Below are positions 1-4,145 of a stretch of DNA of 5,463 nucleotides, one piece after another; positions within the stretch are counted from its first letter, which is position 1; every line of letters starts with the position of its first letter. The position numbers were made by a program, and so were the translations under genes. The notes under the pieces are model-generated. The model was given only the letters and a program-made list of their open reading frames with translations, did no database searches and had not been told where the DNA came from. The DNA is from Desulfobulbaceae bacterium. GTDB taxonomy: Bacteria > Desulfobacterota > Desulfobulbia > Desulfobulbales > Desulfobulbaceae. Location: contig JALSNT010000031.1 of NCBI GenBank assembly GCA_026986885.1, positions 1 through 5,463 on the forward strand, read 5' to 3'.

Positions 1-319
1 AACCGGTTTTGTCGGCAACCCGGCGCAGTGCCGAGGCAGACGGCGGCCAGGTGCCGGCATAATCAATCAGGGAGCGTGCCTGAGCGCGGGGGATCATGGC
101 AAGGCCCTTTGCCGTCAACACTGTGGCAAGGGTTTTATCCGCCTGCCGTTGCAGTGTTCCCGGATTGGAGGCATTGATCTTCAACGGCAGAAAACCGGTG
201 TTCTGTTTATCGGCCAGGGCCGCCTGCGGTGTGGTAATCGTTGCCAGAAACAACAGAAGCAACAGGGTCGGGGCAACAACATCCCGCAGGATGTATCGGA
301 GCTGTGATGTCAACTGCAT
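1..319 (-). CDS. Exported envelope protein, N-terminal part only; possibly BamA-type outer-membrane assembly factor
   Basis: Reading the minus strand from the ATG at 319-317 gives 106 residues that stay open to the left edge, so the C-terminus is missing. Residues 1-36 form a clear Sec signal peptide: a basic N-region (R8, R12), a hydrophobic core around LLLLLFLATI (19-28) and an ALA cleavage site before D37. The mature start has a 'GFLPLKINA' strand (42-50), a helix with AD-K-LA, then 'KGLAMIPR' (71-78) and 'YAGTWPP' (87-93) leading to 'VADKTG'. This pattern resembles the FlgO/CsgG/TolB-N-like domain that precedes the POTRA repeats in BamA-type proteins of deltaproteobacteria, from memory of that family. 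It also resembles the N-terminus of some other exported proteins of the phylum. POTRA and barrel regions lie outside the window, so the BamA call is tentative. The start is supported by an AGGA Shine-Dalgarno 7 nt upstream and by the promoter at 395-424. Confidence 0.6.
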   Translation of the reverse strand, partial: MQLTSQLRYILRDVVAPTLLLLLFLATITTPQAALADKQNTGFLPLKINASNPGTLQRQADKTLATVLTAKGLAMIPRAQARSLIDYAGTWPPSASALRRVADKTG

Positions 320-365
320 GTATGCGTCCTGATCAATTAAGATATAATAAAGGTTTGTGGTCCGC

Positions 366-383
366 CTTCAGTCCAGCCTGAAG
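366..383 (-). repeat. Hairpin in the 5' leader of the exported protein gene
   Basis: CTTCAG (366-371) and CTGAAG (378-383) are perfect 6-bp arms around a 6-nt loop. The hairpin lies a few nucleotides after the predicted transcription start (about 388) of the minus-strand gene, so it would form near the 5' end of the mRNA, where such stems commonly stabilise transcripts. There is no T-run after it on the minus strand, so it is not a terminator. Confidence 0.35.
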
Positions 384-394
384 ACAACCCGAAA

Positions 395-424
395 AATATA
401 TTCAGTCAGTTATCTATTTGTCAA
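395..424 (-). promoter_or_regulatory. Sigma70-type promoter for the exported protein gene
   Basis: On the minus strand there is a perfect -35 TTGACA (419-424) and a -10 TATATT (395-400) separated by 18 bp. Transcription would begin near 388, giving a leader of about 69 nt before the ATG at 319. The gene at the left edge can therefore be transcribed independently of plsC, although read-through from plsC is also possible because I see no convincing plsC terminator. Confidence 0.6.
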
Positions 425-446
425 CGTATCATCATTAAAATACGTT
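423..446. repeat. Inverted repeat AACGTAT-N10-ATACGTT overlapping the -35 box
   Basis: AACGTAT (423-429) and ATACGTT (440-446) are perfect 7-bp inverted arms separated by 10 bp. The left arm shares bases 423-424 with the minus-strand -35 hexamer at 419-424. A third copy of AACGTAT lies at 483-489, at the plsC stop codon. The placement suits a transcription-factor operator; a role as a stem-loop in a plsC read-through transcript is also possible. No regulator can be named. Confidence 0.35.
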
Positions 447-478
447 ATTATGCCATGCCCGCAAAAAAATGCAACGGC

Positions 479-1240
479 TTATAACGTATCGGGTCCCTGT
501 TCCCCTTCCTCCGGGAGATGAACAGGATCAAGAAGTTCGGCAACCTGGTCGTGCAGGATGGCGGCCAGGGTTTGTTTGTCCCGGGGGGTGTAGCCTTCCG
601 TTGGGATGGGGCGGCCGATGCGGATGATGATTTCCCCGTTTTCGGGCAGGAGTTTACCCTTGGGGAGCAGGCGGGACGTATTGTTAAAACCGATGGGAAC
701 CAGCGGCACTCCCGAGCGGATGGCCAGTAATATGGCGCCTGCCTTAAAGGGATGCAGCCTGCCGTTTTTACTGCGGGTGCCCTCTGGAAAGATGAGTACC
801 GAGCTGCCGTCGGCGATGCGTTTGGCCGCCAGCTTGAGGCTTTTCAGTGCCTTTCTGCCGTGGGAACGGTCGATGGAGATAAAACCGACCTTGCGCATTG
901 CCCGCCCGAATAGCGGTATTTTAAACAGTTCTTTTTTCGCTATCCATCTGAAATCATGTGGGAAACAGGCCTGAAAACTGTAGATGTCCAGTTGGCTGCT
1001 ATGGTTGCCGGCAAAGACATAGGTTGCCTGCGGATCCAGGTGTTCCATGCCGGTTACCCGTACCCGTATATCTGCAATGCGCAAAAGGATGCGAGCCCAT
1101 AGCTTCGGGTATATCTGCGCATCGGCGGCGCGTTCGTCCGTTATTCTGAAATCGGCCAGGGCCGCCAGGCAGACCCCCGTTGTGATTAGAGGAACGCAGA
1201 CTAAAAAAATCAGTGAGCGAAGAAACTGGACGGGAGTCAT
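479..1240 (-). CDS. plsC: 1-acyl-sn-glycerol-3-phosphate acyltransferase (PlsC family)
   Basis: Complete 253-residue membrane-associated acyltransferase that transfers an acyl chain to the sn-2 position of lysophosphatidic acid to make phosphatidic acid, the second acylation of phospholipid synthesis at the inner membrane. The four acyltransferase blocks are present in order: NHSSQLD (79-85) with the catalytic HX4D pair H80/D85, GFISIDR (119-125), FPEGTRS (151-157) for glycerol-phosphate binding, and VPIGF (181-185). An N-terminal hydrophobic helix (about residues 7-28) is a likely membrane anchor. The length is normal for PlsC. The ATG at 1240 is the only plausible start: the frame upstream holds no ATG, GTG or TTG before a TAA about 60 nt away. 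It lacks a good Shine-Dalgarno, so translation may be weak. It is divergent from icd and followed by the left-edge gene on the same strand. Other LPLAT-superfamily acyltransferases share these motifs, so the exact acceptor is inferred. Confidence 0.93.
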   Translation of the reverse strand: MTPVQFLRSLIFLVCVPLITTGVCLAALADFRITDERAADAQIYPKLWARILLRIADIRVRVTGMEHLDPQATYVFAGNHSSQLDIYSFQACFPHDFRWIAKKELFKIPLFGRAMRKVGFISIDRSHGRKALKSLKLAAKRIADGSSVLIFPEGTRSKNGRLHPFKAGAILLAIRSGVPLVPIGFNNTSRLLPKGKLLPENGEIIIRIGRPIPTEGYTPRDKQTLAAILHDQVAELLDPVHLPEEGEQGPDTL

Positions 1241-1260
1241 GTGGGAAAATGTCGGGTTAC

Positions 1261-1280
1261 GTACCCTTAATTCAGGGTAC
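1261..1280. repeat. Perfect dyad GTACCCT-N6-AGGGTAC in front of plsC
   Basis: GTACCCT (1261-1267) and AGGGTAC (1274-1280) are exact inverted arms around TAATTC. The dyad ends 21 bp upstream of the plsC start codon and lies far upstream of the icd promoter. It could be an operator, or a hairpin in the plsC leader that holds or exposes the translation start, which has no clear Shine-Dalgarno of its own. No T-run follows on either strand, so it is not an intrinsic terminator. Confidence 0.4.
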
Positions 1281-1286
1281 CGTTTG

Positions 1287-1315
1287 GGCGGCCTTTAAGC
1301 CGGGCCGTCTTTTTT
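1287..1315 (+). terminator. Terminator-like hairpin with T6 tail, plus strand
   Basis: GGCGGCC (1287-1293) pairs with GGCCGTC (1303-1309), seven pairs including one G-U, with a 9-nt loop and a T6 run at 1310-1315. It has the form of a rho-independent terminator on the plus strand. No plus-strand gene precedes it, so it may block antisense transcription across plsC or sit in an unrecognised plus-strand leader. On the minus strand the same stem would lie in the plsC leader without a T tail. Confidence 0.4.
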
Positions 1316-1319
1316 GCCG

Positions 1320-1364
1320 GAGTTTTCGGATAGGCATTTCATAGCATAGTCGCCGGAAAAACTC
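1320..1364. repeat. Imperfect inverted repeat in the plsC-icd intergenic region
   Basis: GAGTTTTCGG (1320-1329) is matched by CCGGAAAAACTC (1353-1364), with two extra bases in the right arm. The 23-bp interval between the arms contains the candidate minus-strand -10 for plsC. This is the middle of a run of dyads in the divergent intergenic region. Confidence 0.3.
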
Positions 1365-1366
1365 AT
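1338..1366 (-). promoter_or_regulatory. Candidate extended -10 promoter for plsC
   Basis: On the minus strand TATGAA (1338-1343) is preceded by an extended -10 TGC (1344-1346). The -35 position (1361-1366, ATGAGT) matches consensus poorly, at 17 bp spacing. Transcription would begin near 1331, giving a leader of about 90 nt that includes the dyads at 1287-1309 and 1261-1280. This is the best candidate I see but it is weak. Confidence 0.28.
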
Positions 1367-1398
1367 CTCTTTTCCCCATGGTTATGGACGTTGTGGTG

Positions 1399-1427
1399 TT
1401 GACGATTTGCCGAAGATGGACTATGTT
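1399..1427 (+). promoter_or_regulatory. Sigma70-type promoter for icd
   Basis: TTGACG (1399-1404) and TATGTT (1422-1427) are separated by exactly 17 bp on the plus strand. The predicted start is near 1434, leaving a leader of about 95 nt before the icd ATG at 1529. No other gene intervenes, so this is likely the main icd promoter and perhaps also drives comF. Confidence 0.55.
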
Positions 1428-1433
1428 GCCTAA

Positions 1434-1446
1434 CCCTTTAAAAGGG
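1434..1446. promoter_or_regulatory. Palindrome at the icd transcription start, possible operator
   Basis: CCCTTT-A-AAAGGG is a perfect 6-bp dyad with a single central base, beginning 7 bp after the -10 hexamer and thus sitting on the predicted icd start site. A repressor bound here would block initiation or clearance. No cognate regulator is visible, so the operator role is inference from position and symmetry. Confidence 0.35.
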
Positions 1447-1528
1447 GGATAGTTTCCACAGGTTACGAACATTTTGCGGCATGGAGCCGTGCATCTGCGG
1501 CAACAGGAAAATAATGGAGAACGGTAAC

Positions 1529-2743
1529 ATGGCAAAGATTCGGGTAAAAAATCCGGTCGTTGAAATCGACGGCGACGAAATGACACGCATCCTGTGGTCT
1601 TTTATCAAGGAGAAATTAATTCTTCCCTATCTTGATATTGATCTTAAGTATTTTGATCTTTCCATTCAGAAACGTGACGAGACCGATGATCGGATAACCG
1701 TGCAGGCGGCGGAGGCCATAAATAAATATCGGGTCGGTATTAAATGCGCCACTATTACTCCCGATGAGGCTCGAGTCAGAGAATTTGCCCTGAAAAAAAT
1801 GTGGCCCTCGCCCAACGGCACCATCAGAAACATCATCGGGGGTACGGTTTTCCGGCAACCGATTATCTGTAATAATATTCCCCGGTTGGTCCCAGGCTGG
1901 AAACAGCCCATCGTCATCGGGCGCCATGCCTTCGGCGATCAGTACAAGGCCACTGATTTCCTGATCCCGGGGGCCGGTAAATTAAGCATGCGTTTTGAAC
2001 CCGAAGACGGTGGCGCGCCGATTGAGCATGAGGTGTTTGCTTTTCCCGGCAGCGGCTGTGCCATGGGGATGTATAACCTGGATGATTCCATCCGGGGCTT
2101 TGCCCGCTCATGTATGAATTATGCCTTAAATATCGGCTGGCCGTTGTATCTGTCGACCAAGAATACAATTTTGAAGAAATATGACGGCCGGTTTAAAGAT
2201 CTGTTTCAAGAGATTTTCGATGAAGAATTCGCCGCTCGCTTTGCCGAAAAAGGCATCACCTATGAACATCGGCTGATTGACGACATGGTGGCCTCCGCCC
2301 TTAAATGGGAGGGTGGTTTTGTCTGGGCCTGTAAAAACTATGATGGTGACGTCCAGTCGGATATCGTGGCCCAGGGCTTCGGCTCGCTTGGCCTGATGAC
2401 CTCGGTACTGTTGACTGAAGACGGCCGGACGGTTGAGGCCGAGGCGGCACATGGCACGGTGACCCGCCACTATCGTGAGCATCAGAAGGGAAACAAGACC
2501 TCGACCAATCCCATTGCTTCCATCTTTGCCTGGACCCGCGGGTTGTATTACCGAGGCACCTTTGATAAAACACCCGAGGTCGTCCGTTTTGCCAAGACCC
2601 TGGAACAGGTCTGCATACAAACGGTGGAATCCGGCTTTATGACCAAGGATCTTGCCCTGCTGGTCGGCGGCGGCCAGAAGTTTCTGACCACGGAAGAGTT
2701 TCTGGCAAAACTTGATGAAAATCTGCAGGCGGCCATGGGCTGA
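1529..2743 (+). CDS. icd: Isocitrate dehydrogenase, NADP-dependent, homodimeric 'eukaryote-like' type
   Basis: Complete 404-residue cytosolic enzyme oxidising isocitrate to 2-oxoglutarate and CO2 with NADP+, a TCA-cycle step and NADPH source. It aligns by eye along its whole length with human IDH1. KCATITPD (72-79, with T77) and S94, N96, R100, R109, R132 and Y139 keep the human numbering and bind substrate or cofactor. The Mg2+ aspartates fall at D251, D274 and D278, and the catalytic lysine at K211. The signature NYDGDVQSD begins at 270, followed by GFGSLG (283-288). R313/H314 in HGTVTRHY match human R314/H315, which select NADP over NAD. This subfamily II form is known from eukaryotes and some bacteria, including Desulfotalea psychrophila, and is distinct from E. 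coli Icd. The start at 1529 is preferred over the in-frame ATG at 1481: GGAGA lies 8 nt upstream and [19 protein letters not shown] is the family N-terminus. comF follows after 117 nt. Confidence 0.96.
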   Translation: MAKIRVKNPVVEIDGDEMTRILWSFIKEKLILPYLDIDLKYFDLSIQKRDETDDRITVQAAEAINKYRVGIKCATITPDEARVREFALKKMWPSPNGTIRNIIGGTVFRQPIICNNIPRLVPGWKQPIVIGRHAFGDQYKATDFLIPGAGKLSMRFEPEDGGAPIEHEVFAFPGSGCAMGMYNLDDSIRGFARSCMNYALNIGWPLYLSTKNTILKKYDGRFKDLFQEIFDEEFAARFAEKGITYEHRLIDDMVASALKWEGGFVWACKNYDGDVQSDIVAQGFGSLGLMTSVLLTEDGRTVEAEAAHGTVTRHYREHQKGNKTSTNPIASIFAWTRGLYYRGTFDKTPEVVRFAKTLEQVCIQTVESGFMTKDLALLVGGGQKFLTTEEFLAKLDENLQAAMG

Positions 2744-2759
2744 ACTGCACATGTTCTCA

Positions 2760-2830
2760 GGAAAGCGCCCATATCATTCATGATTCTGCCGGCAGCGGCA
2801 ACCAGGATGGTACGAATCATGGATCTTTCC
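2760..2830. repeat. Nested inverted repeat filling the icd-comF gap
   Basis: Outer arms GGAAAG (2760-2765) and CTTTCC (2825-2830) enclose inner arms ATTCATGATTC (2776-2786) and GAATCATGGAT (2814-2824), which pair over 11 bp with one G-U. A 10-nt one-sided bulge separates the two stems, and CTGCCGGCAG (2786-2795), itself a palindrome, begins the apical part. There is no T-run, so it is not a terminator. It would form a large bulged stem-loop in an icd-comF transcript, for example a processing or stabilising element or a dispersed REP-like repeat. A single copy cannot distinguish these. Confidence 0.45.
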
Positions 2831-2860
2831 CGTAGCCCTCTGTTTCCCGGTTGAGCAGGC

Positions 2861-3571
2861 ATGTCCCCGGCAGCCGCCTTACAGGACCTGCTCTTTCCCG
2901 CCCGTTGCCTGGCCTGTGAAATACTTCTCGGCCGCCATCGTCTGCCGCTGCTCTGTGACTCCTGTTATACCCGCCTTGCAGTCCTTGGTTCTCCCTGGTG
3001 TCTGCTTTGCGGCATTCCCTTTGCCGCAGGTGCCGACCATCTCTGCGGCGATTGCCTGGCTGACGACAGACCCTTTGCTCTTGCCCGGACGGCCTTTTTG
3101 TATCGGGAACCGTTGGTGACCCTGATCCACCAGTTGAAATTCGGCCGTCGACTGACCGGGCTTGCGACCCTGGGCCGTTTAGTCAGGGATACCCCGGCGG
3201 TTGCGGCATTTTCATGTCCCGATATTATTATTCCCGTACCCCTGCACGTAAACAGATTGCGGCAGCGGGGGTTTAATCAGTCCCTGCTCCTGGCCCGGTC
3301 CTGTTTCCCCGGCTGGAAAAATAGAATTGTCGTCGATATCCTGCACCGGATACGCAATACCGTTCCCCAGACCGATTTAAGCGGCAGTGAGCGGCGGCAA
3401 AATCTTAAAAATGCATTTTCCGTCTCCGGGGCCGAGCGAATTGCCGGGCGCTCAATCCTGCTTATTGATGATGTCGTTACTACCGGTTCCACCATAGGCG
3501 AATGCAGCCGCATTCTTCGTCATGCCGGCGCGCAGCGGGTTGAAGTGTTTGCCCTGGCCCGGGCCCTGTAA
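2861..3571 (+). CDS. ComF family protein (double zinc ribbon plus phosphoribosyltransferase domain)
   Basis: Complete 236-residue protein. The N-terminal part carries eight cysteines as four CxxC pairs (C16/C19, C32/C35, C47/C50, C62/C65), a double zinc-ribbon. The C-terminal part is a type I phosphoribosyltransferase fold: PVPLHVNRLRQRGFNQS (125-141) is the ComF-family hallmark, PQTDLSGSERRQNLKNAF (169-186) follows, and the PRPP-binding loop is LIDDVVTTGSTI (201-212). Length is typical. Homologues are ComFC/GntX-like: ComFC is needed for DNA uptake in naturally competent bacteria, but many carriers are not known to be competent and the substrate is uncertain. The start is firm because a TGA (2852-2854) closes the frame two codons upstream; the Shine-Dalgarno is weak (GCAGG). 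It lies 117 nt after icd on the same strand and may be co-transcribed. No other competence gene is visible. Confidence 0.92.
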   Translation: MSPAAALQDLLFPARCLACEILLGRHRLPLLCDSCYTRLAVLGSPWCLLCGIPFAAGADHLCGDCLADDRPFALARTAFLYREPLVTLIHQLKFGRRLTGLATLGRLVRDTPAVAAFSCPDIIIPVPLHVNRLRQRGFNQSLLLARSCFPGWKNRIVVDILHRIRNTVPQTDLSGSERRQNLKNAFSVSGAERIAGRSILLIDDVVTTGSTIGECSRILRHAGAQRVEVFALARAL

Positions 3572-3599
3572 TCCTTGCCTCTGGTTGTACCTAAAGCGC

Positions 3600-3622
3600 A
3601 CAGTTCAGGCTGTAGTCTTTTT
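3600..3622 (+). terminator. Weak candidate terminator after comF
   Basis: ACAG (3600-3603) pairs with CTGT (3610-3613) around a 6-nt loop, and a T5 run (3618-3622) follows after 4 nt. The stem is only 4 bp, so efficiency is doubtful. It is the only hairpin with a T tail in the first 100 nt after the comF stop. Confidence 0.25.
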
Positions 3623-3774
3623 GCGCCGCTTAACCGCAGTTTTTCCTCTTTTCAGTATAATTTATCAAGCAGGTATTTTTTTTTGAACCTGGCTGCAACG
3701 GAAAAAAATGCAGCGGCGGGCAGATAATAACAATGGTGGCCGCCATCGACAATATGATGATTATTTGGCAGTAT

Positions 3775-3804
3775 TATTGAGCTATATTGAGATATGGTGA
3801 CTAA
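3775..3804 (+). repeat. Two to three 10-bp direct repeats beside the DnaA boxes
   Basis: TATTGAGCTA (3775-3784) and TATTGAGATA (3785-3794) are immediate tandem copies differing at one base. The next 10 bp, TGGTGACTAA (3795-3804), are a degenerate third copy. The array ends 6 bp before the first DnaA box. AT-rich iterated repeats next to DnaA boxes are typical of a DNA unwinding element; that role is inferred here. Confidence 0.45.
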
Positions 3805-3810
3805 TATAGT

Positions 3811-3819
3811 TGTGGAAAA
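3811..3819 (-). promoter_or_regulatory. DnaA box 1 (TTTTCCACA on the minus strand)
   Basis: The plus strand reads TGTGGAAAA. Its complement TTTTCCACA differs from the TTATCCACA consensus at one position and is a recognised box variant in other bacterial origins. It lies 2 bp from box 2 in the same orientation, so DnaA could bind the pair cooperatively. Confidence 0.6.
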
Positions 3820-3821
3820 AT

Positions 3822-3830
3822 TGTTGATAA
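3822..3830 (-). promoter_or_regulatory. DnaA box 2 (TTATCAACA on the minus strand)
   Basis: The plus strand reads TGTTGATAA, whose complement TTATCAACA is one base from TTATCCACA. It is 11 bp (start to start) from box 1, in the same orientation. It overlaps the -35 element of a candidate dnaA promoter (3824-3829), so DnaA binding here could repress its own gene. Confidence 0.6.
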
Positions 3831-3853
3831 CTTGGCTGTGCGTTCCGTATTTT
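3824..3853 (+). promoter_or_regulatory. Candidate upstream dnaA promoter overlapping DnaA box 2
   Basis: TTGATA (3824-3829) and TATTTT (3848-3853) are 18 bp apart on the plus strand. The -35 lies inside DnaA box 2, the arrangement expected for DnaA autoregulation. The leader to the dnaA start would be long, about 285 nt. Confidence 0.3.
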
Positions 3854-4006
3854 CTTTAATTTAAATAAGTTAAATCCTGTTTCGCCGAATGCCCTGTATT
3901 TATGCCCAATTGAGACGATCAATGTTGCTAAAACCTCTTGCCTGCATGTGGACGTATTTTGTTTTCACCCCCTTGGCATTTTTCGACAAATCAGGTTAAA
4001 TCGCTT

Positions 4007-4035
4007 TTGACCAATACTCTCTTTTTGACTATCAA
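4007..4035 (+). promoter_or_regulatory. Candidate proximal dnaA promoter
   Basis: TTGACC (4007-4012) and TATCAA (4030-4035) have ideal 17-bp spacing. Transcription would start near 4042, about 104 nt before the dnaA ATG. The core is an imperfect tandem duplication: TTTTGAC occurs at 4005 and 4023, CAATAC at 4012 and 4033. Confidence 0.42.
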
Positions 4036-4049
4036 TACCTGCATCAATT

Positions 4050-4070
4050 TGCTGGGTTTTACCACCAGCA
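4050..4070 (+). repeat. Hairpin in the dnaA leader
   Basis: TGCTGG (4050-4055) and CCAGCA (4065-4070) are perfect 6-bp arms around a 9-nt loop, just after the start site predicted for the proximal promoter. There is no T-run, so it is not a terminator. Confidence 0.35.
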
Positions 4071-4088
4071 TGGTCGATCCATCCGCCT

Positions 4089-4105
4089 TGGCACCCTGTG
4101 TGCCA
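4089..4105. promoter_or_regulatory. Perfect dyad TGGCAC-N5-GTGCCA before dnaA
   Basis: TGGCAC (4089-4094) and GTGCCA (4100-4105) are exact inverted arms with a 5-bp spacer, centred about 49 bp upstream of the dnaA ATG. The 17-bp symmetry fits a dimeric transcription-factor operator acting as a roadblock, or an RNA hairpin in the leader about 23 nt ahead of the AAGGAG at 4129-4134. Confidence 0.4.
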
Positions 4106-4145
4106 TTGCGTGATATGCTCAATTTAGGAAGGAGATGGGTGTGGT

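Larger units (their letters stand above)
3572..4145. other. 574-bp AT-rich non-coding region upstream of dnaA, candidate oriC
   Basis: No convincing gene lies here. It holds a T9 run (3676-3684), a hairpin GCTGCA/TGCAGC (3692-3697 and 3709-3714), a near-palindrome at 3733-3746 around GGCC, and an AT-rich stretch of about 3750-3880. Within that stretch are two 10-bp direct repeats and two tandem DnaA boxes. Candidate dnaA promoters and leader dyads follow. A spacer of this size with DnaA boxes in front of dnaA is the common bacterial oriC layout, but only two good boxes are present, and dnaA promoters alone can carry that many. I treat it as a candidate origin/autoregulatory region. Confidence 0.45.

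Noticed and set aside
447..478. Intrinsic terminator for plsC from the T7 run on the minus strand (461-467 region)
   Set aside because: No stable GC-rich stem precedes the T-run on the minus strand.
606..974. 122-codon plus-strand reading frame
   Set aside because: It is antisense to plsC, which carries all four catalytic blocks; no ribosome-binding site or family pattern.
1453..1461. DnaA box-like GTTTCCACA in the icd leader
   Set aside because: It has two mismatches to TTATCCACA, is isolated and far from dnaA; treated as chance.
1481..1528. Longer N-terminus for icd from the in-frame ATG at 1481
   Set aside because: The family begins at MAKIRVKNP, and a good Shine-Dalgarno (GGAGA, 8 nt spacing) serves the ATG at 1529; the 16 extra residues match nothing in the family.
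2126..2752. 208-codon minus-strand reading frame
   Set aside because: It lies entirely antisense to icd, whose full-length identity is certain; its residues look like a complement artefact and no family pattern is visible.
3661..3680. IHF site and DnaA box at TTTATCAAGC
   Set aside because: It has three mismatches to the DnaA box and misses the TTR half of the IHF consensus; not better than chance in AT-rich DNA.
3796..3810. DnaA-trio array next to DnaA box 1
   Set aside because: On the minus strand the bases after TTTTCCACA read A-CTA-TAT-TAG, so only one triplet fits the trio pattern; at least three would be needed.
4089..4103. Sigma54-like promoter TGGCAC-N5-GTGC before dnaA
   Set aside because: It has one mismatch in the -12 element, is fully explained as part of a perfect palindrome, and I know of no sigma54-driven dnaA. 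A start near 4115 would still be worth a look in 5'-end data.
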